Of a DNA stretch of 64,000 nt, positions 36,290-45,150 are shown piece by piece. The DNA comes from Intrasporangium flavum (GTDB lineage: Bacteria; Actinomycetota; Actinomycetes; Actinomycetales; Dermatophilaceae). The stretch is taken from assembly GCF_001956915.1 (NCBI RefSeq), contig NZ_MLJO01000016.1:85058-149057 (forward strand), in the 5' to 3' direction. Under the pieces are notes generated by a model. That model did not search any database. It was given only the letters and a program-made list of their open reading frames with translations, and had not been told where the DNA came from. The translations under genes were made by a program, and so were the position numbers. Numbering within the stretch: position 1 is the first letter of the stretch; every line of letters begins with the position of its first letter.

Positions 36290-37558
36290 GTGACCGCCTC
36301 CCCCGCCACCGCACCGACGCCGGCCTCCACGACGTCCGAGCCGCTGCTCAAGGTCACCGACCTGACCAAGCACTTCCCGATCCGGCGCGGGCTGCTCCAG
36401 CGCGTCGTCGGCGCCGTGCGTGCCGTCGACGGCCTCAACTTCGAGGTGTCCAAGGGCGAGACGCTCTCGCTCGTCGGCGAGTCCGGCTGCGGCAAGACGA
36501 CCACCGGCCGGATGCTGACGCGTCTGCTCGAGCCCACCAAGGGCGAGATCCTCTTCGAGGGCCGCGACATCACCCACGCGTCGGTCGGCCAGATGCGCCC
36601 GCTGCGGCGCGACGTGCAGATGATCTTCCAGGACCCCTACGGCAGCCTCAACCCGAGGCACACCGTCGGCACGATCGTCGGCAAGCCGTTCCGCCTGCAG
36701 AACGTCAAGACCGAGCACGGCATCAAGCGCGAGGTGCAGGGACTGCTCGAGCTCGTCGGCCTCAACCCGGAGCACTACAACCGCTACCCGCACGAGTTCT
36801 CCGGCGGCCAGCGCCAGCGCATCGGCATCGCCCGCTCGCTCGCCCTCAAGCCGAAGCTCATCGTCGCCGACGAGCCGGTGTCGGCCCTCGACGTCTCGAT
36901 CCAGGCGCAGGTCATCAACCTGCTCGAGGACCTGCAGGACGAGCTCGGCCTCACCTACGTCGTCATCGCGCACGACCTGTCGGTGGTGCGGCACATGAGC
37001 GACCGCGTCGCGGTGATGTACCTCGGCAACCTCGTCGAGATCGCCGACCGCGACGAGCTCTACGCCCGCCCGATGCACCCGTACACGACGGCCCTCATGT
37101 CGGCGGTCCCGATCCCCGACCCGTCGCGTCGTGGCCGCACCGAGCGGATCCGGCTCGAGGGCGACGTGCCCAGCCCGATCTCGCCGCCGCCGGCCTGCCG
37201 CTTCCACACCCGCTGCTGGAAGGCCCAGGAGGTCTGCAAGACCGAGACGCCGCCGCTCGTCGAGCTGGCGCCCGGGCACGCCGTGGCCTGCCACTTCCCG
37301 GAGAACGTCGACCTGCCCGACCCCGCCGTGCGCCCGGGGGCGTCGTCGCCGCTGCAGGCGGCCGCCGCCGAGCTCTCGCCCGGGGGCGAGGTGCCCCACG
37401 ACGACGCGTCCCGCGACGCCCCGCGCGTCATCCCGCTCGACGCGTCCCGCGAGGACGCGCCCGTCGACGCGCCCGAGCGCACCGACGCGTCAGGTGACGC
37501 GCCCGGTGACGTGCCCGACGACGCACCCGGTGGCCCCTCGAAGCCCGAGGACGCCTGA
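36290..37558 (+). CDS. peptide ABC transporter ATP-binding protein, DppF/OppF type
   Basis: A 422-residue ATPase. Walker A is GESGCGKTT (about 63-71), the signature [10 protein letters not shown], and Walker [13 protein letters not shown]. The oligopeptide-transporter C-terminal domain has CRFHTRC and a later Cys (AVACHF). A tail of about 75 residues is repetitive and acidic (DAS/DAP motifs) and probably disordered. The GTG at 36290 has GAGGAG 9 nt upstream. A strong terminator follows 20 nt after the stop. Confidence 0.94.
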   Translation: MTASPATAPTPASTTSEPLLKVTDLTKHFPIRRGLLQRVVGAVRAVDGLNFEVSKGETLSLVGESGCGKTTTGRMLTRLLEPTKGEILFEGRDITHASVGQMRPLRRDVQMIFQDPYGSLNPRHTVGTIVGKPFRLQNVKTEHGIKREVQGLLELVGLNPEHYNRYPHEFSGGQRQRIGIARSLALKPKLIVADEPVSALDVSIQAQVINLLEDLQDELGLTYVVIAHDLSVVRHMSDRVAVMYLGNLVEIADRDELYARPMHPYTTALMSAVPIPDPSRRGRTERIRLEGDVPSPISPPPACRFHTRCWKAQEVCKTETPPLVELAPGHAVACHFPENVDLPDPAVRPGASSPLQAAAAELSPGGEVPHDDASRDAPRVIPLDASREDAPVDAPERTDASGDAPGDVPDDAPGGPSKPEDA

Positions 37559-37578
37559 CACCACCCGCGTCCCGGTCC

Positions 37579-37617
37579 ACGGAGCAGCCCGTCCCACGGT
37601 GGGACGGGCTGCTCCGT
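37579..37617 (+). terminator. terminator of the peptide ABC operon
   Basis: A perfect 18-bp stem with a CGG loop (arms ACGGAGCAGCCCGTCCCA and complement). Confidence 0.88.
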
Positions 37618-37668
37618 CGTTGCGGGGCCGGAGGGAAGCAAACGCGTCGCGTCGTGGTTGAGCGGGAC

Positions 37669-38379
37669 ATGCTCGTGGAGATCTGGTCGGACATCGCCTG
37701 CCCCTGGTGCTACATCGGCAAGCGCCGGTTCGAGAAGGCGCTCGCCGCGTTCCCGCACCGGGACACCGTCGAGGTGCGGTGGCGCAGCTACCAGCTCGAC
37801 CCGTCCCTGCCCGAGCACCACGACGGCACCGAGCTCGACTACCTCGTCTCGCGCAAGGGCATGTCGCCCGAGCAGGTGCGGGCCATGTTCGACCACGTCA
37901 CGCAGGTGGCGGCCGAGGAGGGGCTCGCCTACGACTTCGACCGCGTCGTCGTCGCCAACAGCCTGCCCGGCCACGAGCTGCTCCACCTCGCCAGGGCCCA
38001 CGGCGTCGGTGACGCCGTGAAGGAGGCGCTCCTGTCGGCGCACTTCGAGCACGGGGAGGACATCGGCGACCGTGCCGTCCTCGTGAGGGTCGGCACCGAC
38101 GCCGGCCTGGCCGCCGAGGACGTCGAGCGCGCCCTCGACGAGCACACCCACCTCGACGCCGTCCGCGCCGACGTCGCCGACGCACAGCGCCTCGGGATCC
38201 GGGGCGTGCCGTTCTTCGTCCTCGACGGGAAGTACGGCGTCTCGGGCGCGCAGCCGACCGAGCTGTTCACCCAGGCCCTCGAGCAGGTGTGGCGCGAGTC
38301 CGAGCCGCTCGTCATGGTCGGTCCGACCGACCCCGCCGAGGGCGCCGACGCGTGCGGACCCGACGGCTGCGCCGTCTGA
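37669..38379 (+). CDS. DsbA-family (FrnE-like) thiol oxidoreductase
   Basis: A 236-residue cytoplasmic thioredoxin-fold protein. The active-site CPWC is at residues 11-14, after MLVEIWSDIA. A helical insertion follows, then the cis-Pro loop GVPFFVLDGKYGVSGAQ. A second Cys pair sits at the C-terminus (CGPDGC), which is characteristic of FrnE proteins and used in oxidative-stress disulfide exchange. I chose the ATG at 37669 because families begin directly with the first strand; a GTG at 37654 is the alternative. Neither has a strong Shine-Dalgarno. Confidence 0.9.
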   Translation: MLVEIWSDIACPWCYIGKRRFEKALAAFPHRDTVEVRWRSYQLDPSLPEHHDGTELDYLVSRKGMSPEQVRAMFDHVTQVAAEEGLAYDFDRVVVANSLPGHELLHLARAHGVGDAVKEALLSAHFEHGEDIGDRAVLVRVGTDAGLAAEDVERALDEHTHLDAVRADVADAQRLGIRGVPFFVLDGKYGVSGAQPTELFTQALEQVWRESEPLVMVGPTDPAEGADACGPDGCAV

Positions 38380-38386
38380 GGAGCCG

Positions 38387-39058
38387 TCAGGCCATCGCGG
38401 CGACGAACGGCGCGACCGGCGAGAGGCGCAGCACCTCGTCGAGCCGCCGCGTCACCGTGGTCGGGCCCTCGACGAGCACCGATCCCGCGCGCAGCGCGAC
38501 CGGCAGCGGCACCCGCCCGAGCCACACGGCGTAGAGCGAGGACACGTCCGAGCTGATCGTCACGTCGACGGGGAATCCGGGGTCGCTCATGCACACCGAC
38601 GGGACCCCGTGGTCGACGAGGATCCAGAACCGGCGGGCGTCGTCGGCGAAGCGCAGGTGCAGCACGTGGCGCTCCCCCGGCAGGCCCGAGGTGTCGACCC
38701 GCGTGTGCATCCACCACACGAGCAGCTGCGCGTCGAGCTCCTCGGGCTCGGGGTCGCCGAACTGGTAGCGGGCGCCCCACTCGGCGAGGCCGAAGACGAG
38801 CGGCTCGAGGGCGCGCCCCGCGGCGGTCAGCACGTAGTGCTGGCCGTGCCGCTCGAGGACGCCGTGCCGCTCGAGGTGGCGCAGGCGCTTGGCCAGCAGG
38901 GTCCGCGACAGGCCCGGCAGGCCGCGGGCGAGGTCGCTGAAGCGCGTCGCGCCGACGATCATGTCGCGCACGATGAGCAGCGTCCACCGCTCCCCCACGA
39001 CGTCGAGCGTGCGCGAGATCGGGCAGTACTGCCCGGCGCCTGGATCGTGCGTCCCCAT
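38387..39058 (-). CDS. HxlR-type winged-helix transcriptional regulator with C-terminal ligand-like domain
   Basis: A 223-residue regulator. The HxlR domain (about 1-110) has CPISRTLDVVGERWTLLIVR with the conserved N-terminal Cys and GLPGLSRTLLAKRLRHLE as recognition helix. A further domain of about 110 residues (ending LRLSPVAPFVAAMA) resembles an SCP2/sterol-carrier-like fold and could bind an effector. The ATG at 39058 has a strong GGAGGTG. It is divergent from a methyltransferase gene with a 27-bp operator-like inverted repeat between them, so it probably regulates itself and that gene. Confidence 0.9.
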   Translation of the reverse strand: MGTHDPGAGQYCPISRTLDVVGERWTLLIVRDMIVGATRFSDLARGLPGLSRTLLAKRLRHLERHGVLERHGQHYVLTAAGRALEPLVFGLAEWGARYQFGDPEPEELDAQLLVWWMHTRVDTSGLPGERHVLHLRFADDARRFWILVDHGVPSVCMSDPGFPVDVTISSDVSSLYAVWLGRVPLPVALRAGSVLVEGPTTVTRRLDEVLRLSPVAPFVAAMA

Positions 39059-39142
39059 GCAACACCTCCGTGCCACCTCCGGCCCCCGGGCCCGGGCCGT
39101 GCGGCCCGCGGCCCCACCCAGTATCGGTCCCGGACGTGTACC

Positions 39143-39169
39143 GCGTCAGTCCATCTTCTGGACTGACGC
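39143..39169. promoter_or_regulatory. operator-like inverted repeat between the hxlR-type and methyltransferase genes
   Basis: Perfect 11-bp arms (GCGTCAGTCCA and complement) with a 5-nt TCTTC spacer. On the minus strand, a CTGACG -35 lies inside the repeat, with GATACT 18 nt downstream as a possible -10 of the regulator. Binding would therefore block that promoter. Confidence 0.65.
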
Positions 39170-39243
39170 CGGCCCGGGCCCGCGCCGGACAGTGGACGGC
39201 AGAGGGCCGGCGACCGCGCCGGCCCGGCACCGGAGGAACCACC

Positions 39244-40128
39244 ATGACGACGAGCACGACCAGCACCACCGGCACGACGAGCACCACCCGCGCCACCGGC
39301 ACGACCCCCGCGACACCCGACCCCGCGGACGCCGCCGTCAAGGCCCGTCACGCGACGATGTGGGGGCTCGGCGACTACGCCGCCGTCGCCCGCGACGTCA
39401 TCCCCGAGCTCGGCAGCACCATCGTCGACGCGGCGGGGGTGGCGCGCGGCGACCGCGTCCTCGACGTGGCCGCCGGCACCGGCAACGCGACGCTGCCCGC
39501 CGCCCGCATCGGAGCCCGCGTGGTCGCCGCCGACCTCGCGCCGGCCCTCGTCGACGTCGGGCGCCGCGCCACCGCCGACGCCGGCCTCGACGTCGAGTGG
39601 CACGTCGCCGACGCCGAGGCGCTGCCCTTCCCCGACGCGTCCTTCGACGTCGTGCTCTCGTGCGTCGGCGTCATGTTCGCGCCGCACCACGAGCGCTCGT
39701 CCGCCGAGCTGCTGCGCGTCACCCGACCGGAGGGCCGGATCGCGCTGCTCAGCTGGACCCCGTCCGGGTTCATCGGCCGGCTCTTCGGCGTCATGAAGCC
39801 GTTCGCGCCGCCGCCCCCGCCCGGCGCGAGCCCGGCGCCGCTCTGGGGCGACGAGTCACACGTGCGCTCGCTGCTCGGCGACGGCGTCACCGGCGTCGAG
39901 GCCACCCGGGCGCTGCTCGACGTGCGGTTCGACTCTCCCGAGGCGTTCCGCGACTTCTTCAAGACGGCCTACGGGCCGACGGTCGCGACGTACCGCTCCA
40001 TCGCCGAGGACGCCGACCGCGTCGCGGCCCTCGACGCCGGGCTGGCCGACCTCGCCCGCGAGGCCACCGACGCCGACGGCCTGATGCGCTGGGAGTACCT
40101 GCTGCTCACGGCGCGGCGCGCCGGCTGA
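39244..40128 (+). CDS. class I SAM-dependent methyltransferase
   Basis: A 294-residue protein. The first 25 residues are almost only Thr/Ser/Gly. The methyltransferase core has VLDVAAGTGNATLPAARIGA (SAM motif I, about 72-91), DLAPALVDVGRRAT, ADAEALPFPDASFDVVLSCV (motif II/III, about 125-144) and VTRPEGRIALLSWTPSG. It looks like a UbiE/methyltransferase-11 small-molecule enzyme. The substrate is unknown. GGAGG lies 8 nt before the ATG. It is under likely control of the divergent HxlR protein. Confidence 0.88.
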   Translation: MTTSTTSTTGTTSTTRATGTTPATPDPADAAVKARHATMWGLGDYAAVARDVIPELGSTIVDAAGVARGDRVLDVAAGTGNATLPAARIGARVVAADLAPALVDVGRRATADAGLDVEWHVADAEALPFPDASFDVVLSCVGVMFAPHHERSSAELLRVTRPEGRIALLSWTPSGFIGRLFGVMKPFAPPPPPGASPAPLWGDESHVRSLLGDGVTGVEATRALLDVRFDSPEAFRDFFKTAYGPTVATYRSIAEDADRVAALDAGLADLAREATDADGLMRWEYLLLTARRAG

Positions 40129-40129
40129 G

Positions 40130-40147
40130 CCCCGGCCGCCGCCGGGG
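40130..40147. terminator. weak hairpin between convergent genes
   Basis: CCCCGGC-CGCC-GCCGGGG, a 7-bp stem just after the methyltransferase stop, facing the potC-type gene. Confidence 0.4.
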
Positions 40148-40175
40148 GCCACCTCGGGACCTGCTCAGGTCCTGC

Positions 40176-40994
40176 TCACAGGCGGCTCTCGGCGGCGTCG
40201 GTGCCACCGAGGCGCTGCGCCAGCCAGACCGGCAGGATCGACACCACGACGAGCACGACGGCGATGACGTTGACGACCGGGGCCTGGTTGGGCCGGAAGA
40301 GGTTGTCGAAGATCCAGATCGGCAGGGTCGGGCTCTCCGGGCCGGCCGTGAAGGTCGTGACGACGATCTCGTCGAAGGACAGCCCGAAGGCCAGCAGGGC
40401 CCCGGCGACGAGGCTCGAGCGCAGCAGCGGGAACGTGACGCGTCGGAACGTCGTGAACGGGCGCGCCCCGAGGTCGGCCGAGGCCTGCTCGAGCGAGCCG
40501 CCGAGCCGCCGCAGCCGCGCCGTGACGTTGTTGAAGATCAGGACGATGCAGAAGGTCGCGTGGCCGACGATGATCGTGAACAGGCCGGCGCCGATGCCGA
40601 AGACGGGCGACAGGATGCTCTGGATGACCGACTGCAGCGCGATGCCGGTGACGATGCCGGGCAGCGCGATCGGCAGCACGACGAGCACCGAGATCGAGTG
40701 CTTGCCGAAGAAGTCGTAGCGGGACAGCGCGAGCGCCAGCAGGGTGCCGAGCACGAGCGCGATCGCCGTCGCGCCGAGGCCGGCCTTGACCGAGGTGAGC
40801 AGTGCGTCGCGCGGGCCCTGGGCGTGCAGCGCGGCGCTCCACCACTGCGTCGTGAACCCCGGGGGCGGCCAGCCGAAGGTGCGGTCGCTGTTGAAGGAGT
40901 TGATGCCGATGACGACGAGCGGCACGTAGACGAACGCGAGCACGAGCGTCGCGAAGACGCCGAGGGCGATGCGGGTGGACCGGGTGAGTCTCAT
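40176..40994 (-). CDS. potC: polyamine-type ABC transporter permease (PotC-like)
   Basis: A 272-residue permease with six membrane segments. The EAA-type motif is LEQASADLGARPFTTFRRVT (about 168-187), and LSFDEIVVTTFTAGPES is typical of PotC/YdcV. It is last of a potA-D-B-C operon, with GAGGACC before the ATG. The pathway role is import of putrescine, spermidine or a related amine. Substrate assignment rests on family only. Confidence 0.88.
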   Translation of the reverse strand: MRLTRSTRIALGVFATLVLAFVYVPLVVIGINSFNSDRTFGWPPPGFTTQWWSAALHAQGPRDALLTSVKAGLGATAIALVLGTLLALALSRYDFFGKHSISVLVVLPIALPGIVTGIALQSVIQSILSPVFGIGAGLFTIIVGHATFCIVLIFNNVTARLRRLGGSLEQASADLGARPFTTFRRVTFPLLRSSLVAGALLAFGLSFDEIVVTTFTAGPESPTLPIWIFDNLFRPNQAPVVNVIAVVLVVVSILPVWLAQRLGGTDAAESRL

Positions 40995-41003
40995 CGCGGG
41001 TCC

Positions 41004-41816
41004 TCAGAGGTTCTCGAGCGCGCCGGTGCGGCGCACGGCGAGCAGGTAGACGACCATGATGAGCGCCGAGGCCGTGCCGAGCGCCGCGGCGAACGGCAGG
41101 TCGAGGGTGATGTTCTGCAGCACCGCGGTGCCGAGCACCTGCAGCTTGCCGCCGACGATCTGCACCGCGATGTAGTCGCCGAGGCTGAGCGAGAAGGTGA
41201 AGACCGAGCCGGCCGCGATCGCCGGCAGCAGCGACGGGACGACGACGCGTCGGAACGTGGCCCAGGGGCGCGCACCGAGGTCGGCGCTCGCCTCGAGGTG
41301 GCTCTCGGGCAGCCGCTCGAAGGCGGCGTAGACGGGCAGCACCATGTACGGCAGCCAGAGGTAGGTCAGCGTGAGCACGACCGCGGCAAAGCCGTACCCG
41401 GGCGTCGCGCCGAACGAGCTCTCGAGGACGCCGCCGGGCTGCAGCATCGTGCGCCAGGCGTAGGCCTTGACGAGGTAGCTGGCCCAGAGCGGCACGAGGA
41501 CGGCGGCGAGGAGAAGGCCGCGCAGCCGTCGCGGCGCCACGCGCGCCATGAAGAACGCGAACGGCACTGCGACGAGGATGCACAGCACCGTGACGAGCAC
41601 GGCGATGAGCAGCGTGCGCCCGATGATCCCGAGGTAGGTCGGGGTGAGCAGCTCGCGGTAGTTCTCGAGGCTGAACGTGGGCACGACGAGGTTGGTGAAC
41701 GGGTCGGTCGTGAAGAACGCCGTCGCGAAGATCACCGCCAGCGCCCCGAGGTAGGCGACGACGAGCCACAGCATGGGTGGGGCGAGCAGCGCTGCCAGGG
41801 CCCTGCGTGATCTCAT
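41004..41816 (-). CDS. potB: polyamine-type ABC transporter permease (PotB-like)
   Basis: A 270-residue permease. The N-terminal hydrophobic region is ALLAPPMLWLVVAYLGALAV, the external loop PTFSLENYRELLTPTYLGI, and the EAA-type motif LEASADLGARPWATFRRVVV (about 175-194). The ATG at 41816 has a GAGGAGG Shine-Dalgarno. It is 9 nt from potC and 77 nt from the binding-protein gene. The frame is open far upstream, but the family start is clear. Confidence 0.88.
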   Translation of the reverse strand: MRSRRALAALLAPPMLWLVVAYLGALAVIFATAFFTTDPFTNLVVPTFSLENYRELLTPTYLGIIGRTLLIAVLVTVLCILVAVPFAFFMARVAPRRLRGLLLAAVLVPLWASYLVKAYAWRTMLQPGGVLESSFGATPGYGFAAVVLTLTYLWLPYMVLPVYAAFERLPESHLEASADLGARPWATFRRVVVPSLLPAIAAGSVFTFSLSLGDYIAVQIVGGKLQVLGTAVLQNITLDLPFAAALGTASALIMVVYLLAVRRTGALENL

Positions 41817-41893
41817 CGTCGCCTCCTCGGGCGCGGGTGGTGGGTGGGCCGCTGGTGGGCGGCCCGGGTGGTGCGGTGCTCGGGACGTGCGGG

Positions 41894-43108
41894 TCAGCTG
41901 TTGCGGATCTCGGTCCAGGCCTTGGTCCACGTCGCGTAGTCGGTGCACTTGACGTCGGTGCGACCGTCGAGGCACGTGGTGATCGGCGTGGTCCAGTAGT
42001 GGACCTTGCTGAAGTACGACTCGTCCGCGGCGTGGAAGGTCGTGCAGTGGTTCTTGTCGACCGTCTCGGCGCAGGCCTTCTTGTTGCCCGGGGCCTCCCC
42101 GAAGTACTCGGCGATCTGGGCGTTGACCTTCGGCGAGACGAGGTGGTCGATGAGCTTGTACGCGCACGTCTTGTGCTGCGACTTGGCCCCCACCATCCAC
42201 GTGTCGGACCAGCCCGTCGCGCCCTCCTTGGGCAGGATCGCCTCGACCGGCGCCTTCTCGCCCTGGGCGACGTTGGCGATGACCTGCCACGTCGTGCCGA
42301 CGGTCGACGTGCCGCTCTTGAAGGCCTGGACCTCCTTGAGGTAGTCGCTCCAGTACTCCCCGACGTTCGCCTTCTGGGCCTTGAGCAGGTCGACCGCGGC
42401 GGCCAGCTGGGTCTCGTCGAGGGCGTAGGGGTCCTTGATCTTGAGCTCCGGCTTGGTCGCCATGAGGTAGAGCGCGGCGTCGGCGATGTAGATCGGCGAG
42501 TCGTAGGCGGTGACCTTGCCCTTCTGCGCCCCGGCCTGGTCGAAGACGGCCGACCACGAGTCGGGGGCCGGCTTGACGAGGTCGGTGCGGTACATCAGCA
42601 GGTTGGCCCCGCGTCCGTGCGGGATGCCGTAGGCGACCCCGTTGACGGAGTTCCACGGCTTCATCTTCAGGGCGTCGAAGATGTCGGGGTAGTTGGTGAT
42701 GAGCGAGGTGTTGACCGGCTCGACGTCGCCTGCCGCGATGAGGCGCAGGGTGGCATCGCCCGAGGCCGACACGACGTCGTACTGGCCGGTGCGCATCAGC
42801 TGCACGGCCTCGTCGGAGGTGCCGAAGGTCTTGATGTTGACGTTGCAGCCCGACGACTTCTCGAAGTCGCTGACCCAGTCGACCTTGGGGTCGTTGCTGC
42901 CGTCCTCGACGTAGCCGGGCCAGGCGAGGACGTTGACCTCGCCCTCCGGGGCACCCAGCTTGTCGAGCGCCTTGAGCGCCGGGACCTGCATGCCGCCCGG
43001 TGCCCCGCTGCTGCCGCTGCCGCCGCCGGCGGTCGAGCCGCATCCCGCGAGGGCGAGCGCGGCCACGGCCGCGACGACGCCGGTGAGCGACTTGTGTGAC
43101 GTACGCAC
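41894..43108 (-). CDS. potD: polyamine-type ABC transporter substrate-binding lipoprotein (PotD-like)
   Basis: A 404-residue lipoprotein with signal MRTSHKSLTGVVAAVAALAL and lipobox LAGC (Cys23). A family 1/PotD fold follows: VNVLAWPGYVEDG (about 62-74), GQYDVVSASGDATLRLIAAG and NSVNGVAYGIPHGRGANLLM. It has several extra Cys (AYK preceded by KTCA, and CAETVDKNHC), more than usual. Start: the GTG at 43108 has AAGGAG 6 nt upstream. The ATG at 43123 overlaps the potA stop (ATGA) and is a real alternative, adding MKENG. Confidence 0.87.
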   Translation of the reverse strand: MRTSHKSLTGVVAAVAALALAGCGSTAGGGSGSSGAPGGMQVPALKALDKLGAPEGEVNVLAWPGYVEDGSNDPKVDWVSDFEKSSGCNVNIKTFGTSDEAVQLMRTGQYDVVSASGDATLRLIAAGDVEPVNTSLITNYPDIFDALKMKPWNSVNGVAYGIPHGRGANLLMYRTDLVKPAPDSWSAVFDQAGAQKGKVTAYDSPIYIADAALYLMATKPELKIKDPYALDETQLAAAVDLLKAQKANVGEYWSDYLKEVQAFKSGTSTVGTTWQVIANVAQGEKAPVEAILPKEGATGWSDTWMVGAKSQHKTCAYKLIDHLVSPKVNAQIAEYFGEAPGNKKACAETVDKNHCTTFHAADESYFSKVHYWTTPITTCLDGRTDVKCTDYATWTKAWTEIRNS

Positions 43109-43119
43109 GCCGTTCTCCT

Positions 43120-44274
43120 TCATGAGTTCCTGCTCGGTCCGGTCCGCGTGGGGCCGGAGGTGGCGGCCGCGGGCGCGGCCGCCGGGGTGCTGGGCACGTC
43201 GATGACGTGCGCGGGGTCCCACCGGAGCGTGACGCGGTCCCCTCGCCGCGGCGCCGAGGGGGCGCGGGCCCCGCTGTTCTGCTCGAGGGCGGTGAGGCGT
43301 CCCCCGGCGTCAAGGGCCACGACGTACCGGGTGACCGGCCCGCCGTAGACGACCTCCTCGAGGGTGCCGGCGGCCTCGGGGTGGCCGTCGTGGTGGCCGT
43401 CGGAGTGACCGTCGGGGTGACCGTCGGGGTGCGCGACGCCCGCCTCGGGCACGACGACGAGCTTCTCCGGGCGGATCGCGAACGAGCCGTCGCGGCGGAT
43501 GACGGCCCGGGCCGCCTCCCCCGTCAGCAGGTTGGACGTGCCGACGAAGCCCGCGACGAACGCCGTGCTCGGGCTCTCGTACACCTCGTGGGCCGTGCCG
43601 ACCTGCTCGATCCGACCCGCGTTGAAGACCGCGACGCGGTCCGAGAGCGTCAGCGCCTCCTCCTGGTCGTGGGTGACGAAGAGGAACGTGATGCCGACGT
43701 CGCGCTGGATCGCCTTGAGCTCGACCTGCATCTGCTCGCGCAGCTTGAGGTCGAGGGCCCCGAGCGGCTCGTCGAGCAGGAGCACCTTGGGCCGGTTGAC
43801 GAGGGCGCGGGCGAGCGCGACGCGCTGGCGCTGGCCGCCGGAGAGCTGCGCCGGACGACGGGCGCCGTGGTCGCCGAGGCGGACCTGCTCGAGCGCCTCC
43901 GCGACGCGGGTGCGCCGCTCGGCGCGGGCCACCTTCTTGACGACGAGGCCGTACTCGACGTTCTCGGCCACGCTCATGTGCGGGAAGAGCGCGTAGTCCT
44001 GGAACACCGTGTTGACGTCGCGGTCGTAGGGCTGGCGACGGGTCACGTCGGCGCCGGCGAGCTCGACGGTGCCGGAGGTCGGCTCCTCGAAGCCGGCGAT
44101 CATGCGCAGCACGGTCGTCTTGCCCGACCCGGACGGGCCGAGCATCGAGAAGAACTCGCCCTGGGCGATCTCGAGGTCGATGTCGTCGACGGCGACGACG
44201 GGCGGGGTGCCCGTGAACTCCTTGCGCAGCCGCGTCAGACGGATGGCGGGCGTCGAGCCGGTGGGGGCCTGCAT
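43120..44274 (-). CDS. potA: polyamine-type ABC transporter ATP-binding protein (PotA-like) with His/Asp-rich insertion
   Basis: A 384-residue ATPase. Walker A is GPSGSGKT (46-53), signature LSGGQ (144-148), Walker B VLLLDEP (164-170), and the H-loop is in [10 protein letters not shown]. The TOBE domain follows from about 245. A repetitive segment, [19 protein letters not shown] (282-300), sits inside the TOBE region before [14 protein letters not shown]. The ATG has GAGGGAG upstream. A promoter TTGCGG-17-TAGGTT is at 44341-44313. It is first gene of the importer operon. Confidence 0.92.
   Translation of the reverse strand: MQAPTGSTPAIRLTRLRKEFTGTPPVVAVDDIDLEIAQGEFFSMLGPSGSGKTTVLRMIAGFEEPTSGTVELAGADVTRRQPYDRDVNTVFQDYALFPHMSVAENVEYGLVVKKVARAERRTRVAEALEQVRLGDHGARRPAQLSGGQRQRVALARALVNRPKVLLLDEPLGALDLKLREQMQVELKAIQRDVGITFLFVTHDQEEALTLSDRVAVFNAGRIEQVGTAHEVYESPSTAFVAGFVGTSNLLTGEAARAVIRRDGSFAIRPEKLVVVPEAGVAHPDGHPDGHSDGHHDGHPEAAGTLEEVVYGGPVTRYVVALDAGGRLTALEQNSGARAPSAPRRGDRVTLRWDPAHVIDVPSTPAAAPAAATSGPTRTGPSRNS
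43381..43428 (-). repeat. 12-bp tandem repeat encoding [12 protein letters not shown]
   Basis: Four 12-bp units (GTGGCCGTCGTG, GTGGCCGTCGGA and two of GTGACCGTCGGG on the plus strand) encode the His/Asp/Gly segment of PotA. Confidence 0.85.
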
Positions 44275-44312
44275 GGCACTCCCTCGATCTAGGGTGTGGT
44301 GTCTGGTGCGAA

Positions 44313-44352
44313 AACCTATGGCTCCATATGTTTAGCCGCAACCGGTATGACC
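44313..44352. promoter_or_regulatory. divergent pot / fadR-type promoter region with GntR operator
   Basis: Minus strand TTGCGG (44341-44336), 17-nt spacer, TAGGTT (44318-44313) for potA. Plus strand TATGTT (44327-44332) could be the -10 of the regulator. GGTATGACC (44344-44352) fits the GntR/FadR half-site rule GTM-N-KAC and sits just downstream. Confidence 0.6.
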
Positions 44353-44373
44353 AAACCGTTAGGAGGATGTCGC

Positions 44374-45150
44374 ATGGCGGACCGGTCCCTGCCGCTCGGC
44401 CCCTACGCGGCGGTCTTCGCGCCGCTGCCCGCGGAGGGCCGCGCCGACGCCGTCCGACGCCGGCTCGGCGAAGCGATCGCCCTCGGGCTGCTGCCCGACG
44501 GGAGCATGCTGCCGCCCGAGAGCGACCTTGCCGAGCGCTTCGGCGTCGCGACCGTCACCGTCCGCGAGGCCCTCGGGACCCTGCGCGAGGACGACCTCAT
44601 CGTCACCCGGCGCGGGCGCGGCGGCGGGTCCTTCGTCAAGGCGCCCCAGGACGGCGGCCGGGCCGCGCTGCTGGCCCGCCTCTCGCACACCGGGCTCGGC
44701 GAGCTGCGCGACCTCGCCGACCACTACGGCGCGATCAGCGGCCACTGCGCCGTGCTCGCCGCCCGGCGCGCCGACCCCGACGACCTCGCCCGCCTGACGC
44801 GTCTGGCGGCACACCGCCCCGGCCACGACGACCCGAGCGAGGAGGCCAGGCACGAGGGCACCTTCCACCTCGAGCTTGCGGCGGCGGCCCAGTCGGCCCG
44901 GCTGACCCGGGAGGAGATGGCGCTGCAGCGCGAGATCGGACCGGTCCTGTGGCTGGCCGACGTCGAGGCGAGCGCCGCGGGGCTCTCCGAGCGTGAGGAG
45001 CGGTCGGCGCACCGGCACGAGGCCATCGTCGCGGCGGTCGCGTCCGGCGATCCGGACGCGGCGCGACGCGAGGCGGAGGATCATGTGACGGAGCTGTTCG
45101 AGGCGGTCAAGGCCCTGCACCGCCGCATGCGCACGAGGAGGCCGCGATGA
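44374..45150 (+). CDS. FadR-type (GntR superfamily) transcriptional regulator
   Basis: A 258-residue regulator. A winged helix lies at about 25-90, with LPPESDLAERFGVATVTVRE as the helix-turn-helix. An all-helical FCD ligand/metal domain (about 105-245) contains HYGAISGHCAVLAARRADPD, HEGTFHLELAAAAQ and HRHEAIVAAV. The His residues in these segments are the usual metal ligands of FCD domains. The ATG at 44374 has AGGAGG 7 nt upstream. It is divergent from potABCD and coupled by ATGA to a Cache-domain protein. Confidence 0.9.
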   Translation: MADRSLPLGPYAAVFAPLPAEGRADAVRRRLGEAIALGLLPDGSMLPPESDLAERFGVATVTVREALGTLREDDLIVTRRGRGGGSFVKAPQDGGRAALLARLSHTGLGELRDLADHYGAISGHCAVLAARRADPDDLARLTRLAAHRPGHDDPSEEARHEGTFHLELAAAAQSARLTREEMALQREIGPVLWLADVEASAAGLSEREERSAHRHEAIVAAVASGDPDAARREAEDHVTELFEAVKALHRRMRTRRPR

